7,147 bases of DNA from Alphaproteobacteria bacterium (lineage in GTDB: Bacteria > Pseudomonadota > Alphaproteobacteria > Reyranellales > Reyranellaceae), in assembly GCA_013290035.1 (NCBI GenBank), contig JABCYT010000165.1, forward strand, positions 1 through 7,147. The letters are read 5' to 3'. The first letter of the stretch is position 1, and the number at the start of each line of letters is the position of its first letter. Below the pieces are notes generated by a model. It saw nothing but the letters and a program-made list of their open reading frames with translations, made no database searches and was not told the origin of the DNA. Positions 1-6,790 of this stretch are shown piece after piece. Made by a program: the position numbers and the translations under genes.

Positions 1-23
1 TGCAGCGAGGAACATCCGTCTCT

Positions 24-713
24 ATGAGCGAAGCGCGTCTGGTGGTCGCCCCGATCGATAGTCGGGAAACCTTCAAGGACAAGGCCTATGCGGCCTTGCG
101 CAATGTCATCGAGTCGTCGGACATCTACCGGTCCCGCACCGATATCCGGCTCGACGAGCGCCAGCTGGCCCAGGATTTCGGCATCTCGCGTACGCCGGTG
201 CGCGAGGCGATGGCGCAGCTCGAGCGCGAGGGCTTCGTGCGCTCAGTGCCGCGGCGCGGCGTCTATGTCGTGCGCAAGACCAAGGACGAGGTGATCCAGA
301 TGATCACCGCCTGGGCCGCGCTCGAAAGCATGGCGGCGCGGCTGATCACGCAGAGCGCCAGTGACGACGACATCGCCGGCCTCAGGCGCATGTTCGCCAC
401 CTTCGAGGACGACAAGCTGCACGCCAAGCTCGACGAATACTCCGAGGTCAACATCGCCTTCCACCAGACGATCATCGAGCTGAGCGGCAACCAGGTGCTG
501 ATCCAGCTCGCGGAAAATCTGTTCACCCACATGCGGATGATCCGCGGCAAGACGATCGGCGAGGATGACCGGGTCGAACGCTCGATCCGCGATCACATGA
601 ACATCATCCAGGCGCTCGAGGCGCGCGAGACCGAGCGCGCCGAGGATCTGGTGCGCCAGCATGCGCTCGGCCTCGCCGAACATGTCAAGAAACACGTCGA
701 TTACCTGGACTGA
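24..713 (+). CDS. GntR-family transcriptional regulator, FadR/FCD subfamily
   Basis: A 229-residue DNA-binding regulator, probably cytoplasmic and dimeric. Residues about 17-85 form the GntR winged helix; the recognition-helix region is LAQDFGISRTPVREAM (48-63), followed by the wing around RRGVYV (78-83). Residues about 90-225 are an all-helical FCD ligand domain. Its usual metal/ligand positions are visible as N143-x3-H147, H191 and H213, so a metal-assisted carboxylate ligand is plausible. The length is normal for the subfamily. The start is ATG 24, with a GAGG-type ribosome site at 7-10, somewhat far upstream. The frame stays open to base 1, but no other start codon is visible there. It lies 21 bases before oxc on the same strand, so it most likely controls the oxalate genes and perhaps itself. 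The ligand (oxalate, oxalyl-CoA, formyl-CoA or formate) is inference. The promoter and operator are outside the window. Confidence 0.93.
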   Translation: MSEARLVVAPIDSRETFKDKAYAALRNVIESSDIYRSRTDIRLDERQLAQDFGISRTPVREAMAQLEREGFVRSVPRRGVYVVRKTKDEVIQMITAWAALESMAARLITQSASDDDIAGLRRMFATFEDDKLHAKLDEYSEVNIAFHQTIIELSGNQVLIQLAENLFTHMRMIRGKTIGEDDRVERSIRDHMNIIQALEARETERAEDLVRQHALGLAEHVKKHVDYLD

Positions 714-734
714 AGAGAAATTCGGGAGGAACCA

Positions 735-2465
735 ATGGCCGAAGCAGCACTCAAGGCAGAAGTGGCAGAGACGCAGGACCTGACGGATGGCTTCAGCCTC
801 GTCATCGATGCGATGAAGCTGAACGGCCTGAACACGATCTATGGCGTGCCGGGCATCCCCATCACCGACCTCGGCCGACACGCGCAAGCCGCCGGCATAC
901 GCGTGCTGTCGTTCCGTCACGAACAGAACGCCGGATACGCAGCGGCGATCGCGGGCTTTCTGACCAAGAAGCCCGGCGTCTGCCTCACCGTCTCGGCGCC
1001 CGGCTTCCTGAACGGCCTGACGGCGCTCGCTCACGCCACCACCAACTGCTTCCCGATGATCCTGGTGTCGGGCTCGTCCGAGCGCGAAATCGTCGACCTG
1101 CAGCAGGGCGACTACGAGGAGATGGACCAGCTCGCCATCGCCAAGCCGCTGTGCAAGGCGGCCTACCGCGTGCTGCACGCCCAGGACATCGGCATCGGTT
1201 TCGCGCGCGCCATTCGCGCCGCCGTCTCCGGCCGGCCCGGCGGCGTCTATCTCGACCTGCCGGCCAAGCTGTTCGCCCAGGTCATCGGCGCCGATGCCGG
1301 CGCCAAGTCTCTGGTGAAGGTGATCGACGCCGCGCCGGCGCAGCTTCCCGCCCCGGCCGCGGTCAAGCGTGCGCTCGACGTACTCAAGGCCGCCAAGCGC
1401 CCGCTGATCATCCTCGGCAAGGGCGCCGCTTACGCCCAGGCCGACGAGGCGATCCGCGCCTTGGTCGAGAAGAGCGGCGTGCCGTTCCTGCCGATGAGCA
1501 TGGCCAAGGGCCTGCTGCCCGACACGCATGCCCAGTGCGCGGGTGCCGCGCGCTCGACGGTGCTGAAGGATTCCGACGTCGTCATGCTGGTCGGCGCCCG
1601 GCTCAACTGGCTGCTCTCGCACGGCAAGGGCAAGGCGTGGGGCGAGGCGCCCAAGAAGTTCATCCAGGTCGACATCGAACCCAAGGAAATGGACAGCAAC
1701 GTCGAGATCGCGGCGCCGGTGGTGGGCGACATCGGCTCCTGCGTGTCGGCGCTACTCGACGCCATGGGCGGCAGCTGGTCGAAGGCGCCCGCCGACTGGA
1801 TGGGGGCGGTCACGGCCAAGCGCGACGAGAACGTCGCCAAGATGGCGCCGCGCCTGATGAACAACAAGTCGCCCATGGACTATCACGGCGCGCTTGGCGC
1901 GCTGCGCACCATCATCAAGGAGCGGCCCGACGCCATCCTCGTCAACGAGGGCGCCAACACGCTCGACCTCGCGCGCGGTGTGATCGACATGTACAAGCCG
2001 CGCAAGCGGCTGGACGTCGGCACCTGGGGCGTCATGGGCGTCGGCATGGGCTCGGCCATCGCCGCCGCCGTGGAGACCGGCCATCCGGTGCTCGCGATCG
2101 AAGGCGACAGCGCCTTCGGCTTCTCGGGCATGGAGGTCGAGACGATCTGCCGTTACCAGCTGCCGGTCTGCGTCGTGATCTTCAACAACGACGGCATCTA
2201 TCGCGGCACCGACCAGAATGCCAGCGGCGGCAAGGATCCCGCGCCGACGGTTTTCGTCAAGGGCTCGCGCTACGACAAGATGATGGAGGCTTTCGGCGGC
2301 ACGGGCGTCAACGCCACCACGCCCGACGATCTCAAGCGCACGGTGAATGCCGCGATGGATTCGGGCAAGCCCACTCTGATCAACGCGGTGATCGATCCGG
2401 CGGCCGGCAGCGAGAGCGGCCGCATCGGCAACCTCAATCCGCAAAGCAAGCTGCGCAAGAAGTAG
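735..2465 (+). CDS. oxc: oxalyl-CoA decarboxylase (thiamine diphosphate-dependent)
   Basis: Converts oxalyl-CoA to formyl-CoA and CO2 in the cytoplasm; the family is a ThDP/Mg2+ homotetramer activated by ADP. The 576 residues have the usual three-domain layout: pyrimidine-binding domain (about 15-180), central domain (about 205-345) and pyrophosphate-binding domain (about 380-560). From memory it aligns end to end with Oxalobacter formigenes Oxc (568 residues) at an offset of about 7. Visible signatures are [11 protein letters not shown] with the ThDP glutamate E63, GDYEEMDQ (125-132) with Y127/E128 matching Oxalobacter Y120/E121, and the metal/diphosphate motif from G457-D458-S459 to N484-N485. 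The C-terminal SGRIGNLNP segment belongs to the tail that closes over the substrate. The start is supported by GGGAGGA at 724-730, four bases before ATG. N485 is followed by Asp, where the Oxalobacter enzyme has Gly. It is preceded by the GntR gene and followed 45 bases later by frc, its partner in the oxalate cycle. Confidence 0.97.
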   Translation: MAEAALKAEVAETQDLTDGFSLVIDAMKLNGLNTIYGVPGIPITDLGRHAQAAGIRVLSFRHEQNAGYAAAIAGFLTKKPGVCLTVSAPGFLNGLTALAHATTNCFPMILVSGSSEREIVDLQQGDYEEMDQLAIAKPLCKAAYRVLHAQDIGIGFARAIRAAVSGRPGGVYLDLPAKLFAQVIGADAGAKSLVKVIDAAPAQLPAPAAVKRALDVLKAAKRPLIILGKGAAYAQADEAIRALVEKSGVPFLPMSMAKGLLPDTHAQCAGAARSTVLKDSDVVMLVGARLNWLLSHGKGKAWGEAPKKFIQVDIEPKEMDSNVEIAAPVVGDIGSCVSALLDAMGGSWSKAPADWMGAVTAKRDENVAKMAPRLMNNKSPMDYHGALGALRTIIKERPDAILVNEGANTLDLARGVIDMYKPRKRLDVGTWGVMGVGMGSAIAAAVETGHPVLAIEGDSAFGFSGMEVETICRYQLPVCVVIFNNDGIYRGTDQNASGGKDPAPTVFVKGSRYDKMMEAFGGTGVNATTPDDLKRTVNAAMDSGKPTLINAVIDPAAGSESGRIGNLNPQSKLRKK

Positions 2466-2499
2466 GTCGTCCGCGACCGCACACGACATTCAAGCGATC

Positions 2500-2503
2500 G
2501 GAG
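2500..2503 (+). promoter_or_regulatory. ribosome binding site fixing the long start of frc
   Basis: GGAG lies within a purine-rich stretch, seven bases before ATG 2511. This spacing is near ideal and supports translation of the lysine-rich N-terminal extension. The next in-frame ATG is codon 110, inside the conserved core, so it cannot be the start. In-frame GTG codons at 2595 and 2676 are poorer candidates, and the second already falls inside the conserved fold. Confidence 0.75.
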
Positions 2504-2510
2504 AAGAGAC

Positions 2511-3935
2511 ATGGCGAAGAAGAAGGACAAGAAGGCGAAGGAGAAGGACAAGATCTCCAAGAAGGACAAGGCCAAGCGGAAGTCGCTCAAGCTCGTGGCC
2601 AACAAGGCCAACGGCGACGGCCTGCCCAAGGTCTCGTCCAAGCCCTGGGGCAAGGACGGCAAGGCGCTGGACGGCGTGAAGATCCTCGACTTCACCCACG
2701 TCCAGTCGGGCCCGACCTGCACGCAGCTGCTGGCCTGGCTCGGCGCCGACGTGATCAAGGTCGAGCGGCCGGGAATCGGCGACATCACGCGCGGCCAATT
2801 GCAGGATGTCCCGGGCGCCGACAGCCTCTATTTCACCATGCTCAACCACAACAAGCGCTCGATCACGCTCGACTCCAATAGCCCGGAGGGCATGAAGGTG
2901 CTGGAGCGCCTGGTGAAGACCTGCGACGTGCTGGTCGAGAACTTCGCGCCCGGCGCGCTCGACCGCATGGGGCTCACCTGGGAGCACATCCATTCGCTCA
3001 ACCCGCGCATGATCGTGGCGTCGGTCAAGGGCTTCGGCCCCGGTCCCTACGAGGATTGCAAGGTCTACGAGAACGTGGCGCAGTGCGCCGGCGGCTCGGC
3101 CTCGACCACCGGCTTCCATGACGGCCTGCCGCTGGTGACCGGCGCGCAGATCGGCGATTCCGGCACTGGCCTGCACCTGGCGCTGGGCATCGTGAGCGCG
3201 CTCTACCAGCGCAAGCGCACGGGCCGCGGCCAGAGGGTGCTGACGGCCATGCAGGACGGTGTGCTGAACCTCTGCCGCGTGAAGCTGCGCGACCAGCAGC
3301 GCCTCGCGCACGGGCCGCTGACGGAATACACGCAGTTCGGCCAGGGCATCCCGTTCGGCGAGGCGACGCCGCGTGCCGGCAACGACTCCGGCGGCGGCCA
3401 GCCCGGCGTCATCCTGAAGTGCAAGGGTTGGGAGACCGATCCCAACGCCTACATCTACTTCATCACCCAGGCGCCGGTGTGGGAGAAGATCTGCGACCTG
3501 ATCGGCCAGCCAGACTGGAAGACCCATCCGGACTATGCCAAGCCGCCGGCCCGCCTGCCCCGGCTCAAGGAGATCTTCGAGCGCATCGAGCGGTGGACCA
3601 TGACCAGGACCAAGTTCGAGGTCATGAACGAGTGCAACGCGCTCGACATCCCGGTCGGCCCAATCCTGTCGATGAAGGAGCTGGCGGAGGAGCCGTCGCT
3701 GCGCCAGACCGGCACCGTCGTCGAGGTCGATCACCCGACACGCGGCAAGTACCTGTCGGTCGGCAACCCGATCAAGCTCTCCGACAGCATCACCGAGGTC
3801 GAGCGCTCGCCTCTCTTGGGCGAGCATACCGACGAGATCTTGACCAAGGTGCTGAAGTTCACGCCGCGCGAGATCGCCGAGATCAAGGCGTCCGGCGCGA
3901 CGGGACAAGCCCCCAAGGCCCAGGCGGCGGAGTAG
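2511..3935 (+). CDS. frc: formyl-CoA:oxalate CoA-transferase with lysine-rich N-terminal tail
   Basis: Class III CoA-transferase that moves CoA from formyl-CoA to oxalate, releasing formate and regenerating oxalyl-CoA for Oxc; family members are interlocked dimers in the cytoplasm. The conserved core runs from about residue 51 to 455 and aligns from memory with Oxalobacter formigenes Frc at an offset of about 48. Q65 (FTHVQSGP) matches Oxalobacter Q17, and D216 (AQIGDSGTG) matches the catalytic D169 that carries the acyl anhydride. KVYENVAQC and [10 protein letters not shown] are also family hallmarks. The mobile glycine loop reads [10 protein letters not shown] (290-299), with Ser at the first position of the Oxalobacter tetraglycine. 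Q96 replaces Oxalobacter W48, as I recall for E. coli YfdW. The oddity is residues 1-50: 14 of the first 27 are Lys, all AAG, and this tail is absent from the roughly 416-428-residue characterised enzymes. The downstream formyltransferase-like gene starts three bases after the stop. Confidence 0.96.
   Translation: MAKKKDKKAKEKDKISKKDKAKRKSLKLVANKANGDGLPKVSSKPWGKDGKALDGVKILDFTHVQSGPTCTQLLAWLGADVIKVERPGIGDITRGQLQDVPGADSLYFTMLNHNKRSITLDSNSPEGMKVLERLVKTCDVLVENFAPGALDRMGLTWEHIHSLNPRMIVASVKGFGPGPYEDCKVYENVAQCAGGSASTTGFHDGLPLVTGAQIGDSGTGLHLALGIVSALYQRKRTGRGQRVLTAMQDGVLNLCRVKLRDQQRLAHGPLTEYTQFGQGIPFGEATPRAGNDSGGGQPGVILKCKGWETDPNAYIYFITQAPVWEKICDLIGQPDWKTHPDYAKPPARLPRLKEIFERIERWTMTRTKFEVMNECNALDIPVGPILSMKELAEEPSLRQTGTVVEVDHPTRGKYLSVGNPIKLSDSITEVERSPLLGEHTDEILTKVLKFTPREIAEIKASGATGQAPKAQAAE
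3929..3932 (+). promoter_or_regulatory. ribosome binding site inside the end of frc (translational coupling)
   Basis: GGAG overlaps the last sense codons of frc and sits six bases before ATG 3939. The frc stop (3933-3935) lies between this site and the new start. Ribosomes terminating frc would therefore be in position to start the next gene, which suggests coupled synthesis of the two proteins. Confidence 0.7.
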
Positions 3936-3938
3936 ATC

Positions 3939-4868
3939 ATGCGCATCGTGGTCCATGGCCAGCAGGCCTTCGGCAAGGCCGTGCTGGAAGCGCTGCTGAA
4001 GCGCGGCGAGAACGTGGTCGGCGTCTACGTCGCGCCAGAGAAGCCCGGCCAGCGGCCCGACCCGCTGAAGGAAGCGGCTGTCGCGGCCAAGCTGCCGGTC
4101 TTCCAGCCGGCCTCCTACCGCAAGCCCGAGGTGTGGGAGGAGTTCAAGGCGCTGAAGCCCGACCTCCAGGTCATGGCGTTCGTGACGCTGTTCGTGCCCG
4201 AGGAGTTCCTGAACATTCCGACGCACGGCTCGATCCAGTATCACCCTTCCCTTTTGCCAGCCTATCGCGGCGCCAGCGCCATCAACTGGCCGATCATCCT
4301 GGGAGAAAAGGAAACCGGCCTGTCGATCTTCTGGCCGGACAACGGTCTCGATACCGGCGATGTGCTGCTGCAGAAGAAGACGCCGATCGGCCCCAAGGAC
4401 ACGCTGGGCACGGTCTATTTCGATCGCCTATTCCCGATGGGCGTCGAGGCGATACTGGAATCGGTCGACCTGGTAAAAGCCGGCAAGGCGCCGCGCATCA
4501 AGCAGGACGAGAAGCTCGCCACCTACGAAGGCCGTGCCACCGCCGACATCGCCCGCATCGACTGGGGCAAGTCGTGGCGACAGATCGATCCGCTGGTGCG
4601 CGGCTGCAATCCCGCACCCGGCGCCTGGACTACAATCGACGGCAAGAACCTGCAGGTCTTCGACATCCAGCCCCTGCCCGCGCGCGACCCCAAGGGCATC
4701 GGTGGCAAGTATGGCGAGGTCGTCGAGGTCTCGGCCGACGGCTTCACCGTCGTCTGCCCCGACGGCCGCATCAAGATCCTGCGCGTGAAGCCTGCCGACG
4801 GCCCCAAGGTCGGCGCCGGGGAATGGGCCGCGGCCGCCAAGCTCGCCGTCGGCGCGCGGCTGGTTTGA
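3939..4868 (+). CDS. 10-formyltetrahydrofolate hydrolase/formyltransferase-like protein (FDH N-terminal-type)
   Basis: A 309-residue folate-dependent formyl-handling protein. It resembles the N-terminal hydrolase domain of 10-formyl-THF dehydrogenase (about 310 residues), without the carrier and aldehyde dehydrogenase domains of the full enzyme. An N-terminal Rossmann-like formyltransferase fold (about 1-200) opens with MRIVVHGQQAFG and contains YHPSLLPAYRGASAINW (101-117). H102 and D138 (GLDTGD, 136-141) match the catalytic His106 and Asp142 of mammalian FDH. TYEG (195-198) leads into a formyltransferase C-terminal domain (about 205-309). The residue two before the catalytic His is Q100, where methionyl-tRNA formyltransferases have Asn and mammalian FDH has Ile. 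The gene starts three bases after frc and is likely translationally coupled to it. Known family chemistry is hydrolysis of 10-formyl-THF to formate and THF. The context also allows formyl transfer between formyl-CoA and folate, which is inference. A housekeeping Fmt is less likely because the match is to FDH and the location is an oxalate operon. Confidence 0.85.
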   Translation: MRIVVHGQQAFGKAVLEALLKRGENVVGVYVAPEKPGQRPDPLKEAAVAAKLPVFQPASYRKPEVWEEFKALKPDLQVMAFVTLFVPEEFLNIPTHGSIQYHPSLLPAYRGASAINWPIILGEKETGLSIFWPDNGLDTGDVLLQKKTPIGPKDTLGTVYFDRLFPMGVEAILESVDLVKAGKAPRIKQDEKLATYEGRATADIARIDWGKSWRQIDPLVRGCNPAPGAWTTIDGKNLQVFDIQPLPARDPKGIGGKYGEVVEVSADGFTVVCPDGRIKILRVKPADGPKVGAGEWAAAAKLAVGARLV

Positions 4869-4908
4869 TCATACGACGCGCCTCCCTCGTCCCCTCGTTT
4901 TTCTTCCT

Positions 4909-4929
4909 CCTCTCCCCCTTGGGGAGAGG
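4909..4929. repeat. left hairpin of the palindromic repeat
   Basis: CCTCTCCCC (4909-4917) and GGGGAGAGG (4921-4929) form a perfect 9-bp stem with a three-base loop. It lies 40 bases after the stop of the formyltransferase-like gene. No T-run follows it, so it is not a classical intrinsic terminator, although a short T-run precedes it (4898-4902). Confidence 0.8.
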
Positions 4930-4983
4930 CTGGGTGAGGGGGTGATGCAGGAGACGATCTTCGTATTGCACCCCCTCACCTAA

Positions 4984-5005
4984 CCTCTCCCCCAAGGGGG
5001 AGAGG
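4984..5005. repeat. right hairpin of the palindromic repeat
   Basis: CCTCTCCCCC (4984-4993) and GGGGGAGAGG (4996-5005) are perfectly complementary around a central AA. In RNA the innermost pair would open to give a four-base loop and a 9-bp stem. It ends 51 bases before the fhs start and could influence readthrough into fhs or protect its mRNA 5' end. Confidence 0.8.
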
Positions 5006-5043
5006 AACATGAGGAGAGGTCAGGGGAATAGAAACGTAGTTGG

Positions 5044-5049
5044 GAAGGA
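5044..5049 (+). promoter_or_regulatory. ribosome binding site fixing the fhs start
   Basis: GAAGGA sits seven bases before ATG 5057. It favours this start over the upstream in-frame ATG at 5009, which lies four bases beyond the palindromic repeat and would add 16 residues not expected in the family. Confidence 0.7.
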
Positions 5050-5056
5050 ATCGTTG

Positions 5057-6754
5057 ATGCCCGCGTCACAGCATACAAATCCGAAGACCGATATTCAGAT
5101 CGCGCAGGAGGCCAAGAAGCGGCCCATCATGGAACTTGCGCACGAAAAACTGGGCATCGCGGCGGAGAACCTCGAACCCTACGGCCACTACAAGGCCAAG
5201 GTCTCGATGGACTACATCAAGTCGCTGCAGGGCAAACCCAACGGCAAGCTGATCCTGGTCTCAGCGATCTCGCCGACCCCGGCCGGCGAAGGCAAGACCA
5301 CGACGACGGTGGGCCTCACCGATGCGCTGAACCATATCGGCAAGAAGGCGATGCTCTGCCTGCGCGAGCCCTCGCTCGGCCCCTCCTTCGGCATGAAGGG
5401 CGGTGCGGCCGGCGGCGGCTATGCGCAAGTCGTGCCGATGGAGGACATCAACCTCCACTTCACGGGCGATTTCCACGCCATCGGGGCGGCGCACAACCTG
5501 CTGTCGGCGCTGATCGACAACCACATCTACTGGGGCAATGCGCTGGGCATCGACGGACGGCGCGTCGCCTGGCGGCGGGCCATCGACATGAACGACCGCA
5601 GCCTGCGCGAGATCGTCTCCTCGCTGGGCGGCGTCGCCAATGGCTTCCCGCGCGAGGACGGCTTCGACATCACGGTCGCCTCCGAGGTCATGGCCATCTT
5701 CTGCCTGGCCAAGGACCTCGAGGACCTGAAGACGCGCCTGGGCAACATCATCGTCGCCTATACCCGCGAGCGTAAGCCGGTGCGCGCCGCCGAGCTGAAG
5801 GCGCACGGACCGATGACGGTGCTGCTCAAGGACGCGCTGTCGCCCAACCTGGTGCAGACGCTGGAGGGCACGCCCGCTTTCATCCACGGCGGGCCCTTCG
5901 CCAACATCGCGCATGGCTGCAATTCGGTACTGGCCACGACGACGGCGCTGAAGCTCGCCGATTACGTGGTGACCGAGGCCGGCTTCGGCGCCGACCTGGG
6001 TGGCGAGAAGTTCATCGACATCAAGTGCCGTAAGACCGGCCTGATGCCCGACGCCGTCGTGCTGGTGGCGACCATCCGGGCACTCAAAATGCATGGCGGG
6101 GTCAAGAAGGAAGGGCTCAAGACCGAGAACCTGAAGGCCCTGGAGGCCGGCATGGCGAATCTTCAGCGCCATGTCGAGAACGTGCACAAGTTCGGCCTGG
6201 TGCCGGTGATCTCGATCAACCGCTTCAGCGCCGACACCGACGCCGAGATCGCCCTGGTCAAGTCGGCCTGCGCCAAGCTCGGCGTCGAGGCGGTGATGGC
6301 CGACCATTGGGCCGAGGGCGGCAAGGGCGCGGCCGACGTGGCGCGCGCGGTGGTGAAGGTGATCGAGGGCGGCAAGGGCAAGATGAAGCTGCTCTATCCC
6401 GACGACATGCCGCTCCTGGAAAAGATCCGTACCATCGCCAAGGAGATCTACCGCGCCAAGGACATCGCCGCCGACAAGCCGGTGCGCGACCAGCTCGCCC
6501 AGTTCGAGGCGATGGGCTTCGGCAAGGTGCCGGTCTGCATCGCCAAGACGCAGTACAGCTTCTCGACCAATCCCGACGCCAAGGGCGCGCCCACCGACCA
6601 CATCGTGACGGTGCGCGAGGTCCGCCTGTCGGCTGGCGCGGAGTTCGTGGTCGCGGTGTGCGGCGACATCATGACCATGCCCGGCCTGCCCAAGGTGCCG
6701 GCGGCCAACAGCATCGATATCGGCCCCGACGGCAAGATTGTCGGGCTGTTTTAG
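5057..6754 (+). CDS. fhs: formate-tetrahydrofolate ligase (10-formyl-THF synthetase)
   Basis: Joins formate to tetrahydrofolate with ATP, giving 10-formyl-THF, ADP and phosphate; cytoplasmic, usually tetrameric, and the entry point of formate into C1 metabolism. The 565 residues match the usual length of about 555-560. The P-loop is [11 protein letters not shown] (74-84). Other hallmarks are [21 protein letters not shown] (101-121), [11 protein letters not shown] (132-142), [13 protein letters not shown] (307-319), [10 protein letters not shown] (494-503) and [11 protein letters not shown] (541-551). The protein looks complete with no key residue missing. It lies 188 bases after the oxalate genes, separated from them by a palindromic repeat, so it may share their transcript or have its own signal. 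Its presence here is consistent with capture of the formate released by Frc. The gene is also often called ftfL in methylotrophs. Confidence 0.97.
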   Translation: MPASQHTNPKTDIQIAQEAKKRPIMELAHEKLGIAAENLEPYGHYKAKVSMDYIKSLQGKPNGKLILVSAISPTPAGEGKTTTTVGLTDALNHIGKKAMLCLREPSLGPSFGMKGGAAGGGYAQVVPMEDINLHFTGDFHAIGAAHNLLSALIDNHIYWGNALGIDGRRVAWRRAIDMNDRSLREIVSSLGGVANGFPREDGFDITVASEVMAIFCLAKDLEDLKTRLGNIIVAYTRERKPVRAAELKAHGPMTVLLKDALSPNLVQTLEGTPAFIHGGPFANIAHGCNSVLATTTALKLADYVVTEAGFGADLGGEKFIDIKCRKTGLMPDAVVLVATIRALKMHGGVKKEGLKTENLKALEAGMANLQRHVENVHKFGLVPVISINRFSADTDAEIALVKSACAKLGVEAVMADHWAEGGKGAADVARAVVKVIEGGKGKMKLLYPDDMPLLEKIRTIAKEIYRAKDIAADKPVRDQLAQFEAMGFGKVPVCIAKTQYSFSTNPDAKGAPTDHIVTVREVRLSAGAEFVVAVCGDIMTMPGLPKVPAANSIDIGPDGKIVGLF

Positions 6755-6758
6755 TCTA

Positions 6759-6788
6759 GGGTCTCCTCAGCAAAGACCGAGGAGACCC
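6759..6788 (+). promoter_or_regulatory. perfect inverted repeat masking the ribosome site of the acyl-CoA dehydrogenase gene
   Basis: GGGTCTCCTC (6759-6768) and GAGGAGACCC (6779-6788) are perfect 10-bp complements separated by a 10-base loop, starting four bases after the fhs stop. The right arm contains GAGGAG (6779-6784), the likely ribosome binding site of the gene at ATG 6791. As RNA the stem would hide that site; as DNA the palindrome could be a dimeric repressor operator. No T-run follows, so it is not a standard terminator. Confidence 0.65.
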
Positions 6789-6790
6789 CG

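Larger units (their letters stand above)
4909..5005. repeat. composite palindromic intergenic repeat (two hairpins in inverted arrangement)
   Basis: The 97-base element consists of two roughly 36-base arms in inverted orientation. The left arm (4909-4944) and the reverse complement of the right arm (4969-5005) differ by one G in a G-run and two substitutions. The inner 12-bp arms, 4933-4944 and 4969-4980, are perfectly complementary, and a unique spacer of 24 bases (4945-4968) separates the arms. Each arm also contains its own perfect hairpin. The style matches the dispersed C/G-rich palindromes common between genes in Alphaproteobacteria and is non-coding. It occupies most of the 188-base gap between the formyltransferase-like gene and fhs. 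It may stabilise the upstream mRNA 3' end or reduce readthrough. The rest of the gap (4869-4908 and 5006-5056) shows no convincing gene or promoter. Confidence 0.85.

Noticed and set aside
243..1622. Long minus-strand open frame (459 codons) opposite gntR and oxc
   Set aside because: The composition is repetitive Gly/Arg/Leu/Asp/His with no recognisable domain, typical of the antisense of a G/C-third-position gene. The + strand genes there are certain.
2190..2194. Asp486 in Oxc after the conserved Asn pair, where Oxalobacter has Gly
   Set aside because: The flanking motif is intact, and I recall the same NND in other alphaproteobacterial Oxc proteins, so it is probably ordinary clade variation.
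2465..2478. Five-bp hairpin GGTCG/CGACC directly after oxc
   Set aside because: The stem is short with a four-base loop and no T-run; in high-GC DNA such stems occur by chance. Not supportable as a terminator.
1151..2881. Long + strand frame overlapping oxc and frc in another phase
   Set aside because: Arg/Gly/Ala/Gln-rich out-of-frame translation of two confidently identified genes.
2490..4244. Very long minus-strand open frame (584 codons) opposite frc
   Set aside because: It spans three + strand features, has low-complexity His/Arg/Leu/Asp-rich translation and no domain signature. It mirrors frc codon bias.
4771..5010. Small minus-strand open frame across the palindromic repeat
   Set aside because: Its LTQPLPKGER-type translation is what this class of C/G-rich palindromic repeat yields when read as protein; it overlaps the previous gene's end and has no independent support.
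5009..5056. Upstream in-frame ATG adding 16 residues to Fhs
   Set aside because: It lies just beyond the repeat, and the extra residues are not expected in the family. ATG 5057 has a well-spaced ribosome site.
4966..5056. Possible fhs promoter (TTGCAC at 4966-4971)
   Set aside because: No acceptable -10 sequence at proper spacing; the expected position falls in the C-rich hairpin arm.
5261..6601. Long minus-strand open frame (446 codons) opposite fhs
   Set aside because: Same antisense-shadow pattern; it lies wholly inside the well-conserved fhs.
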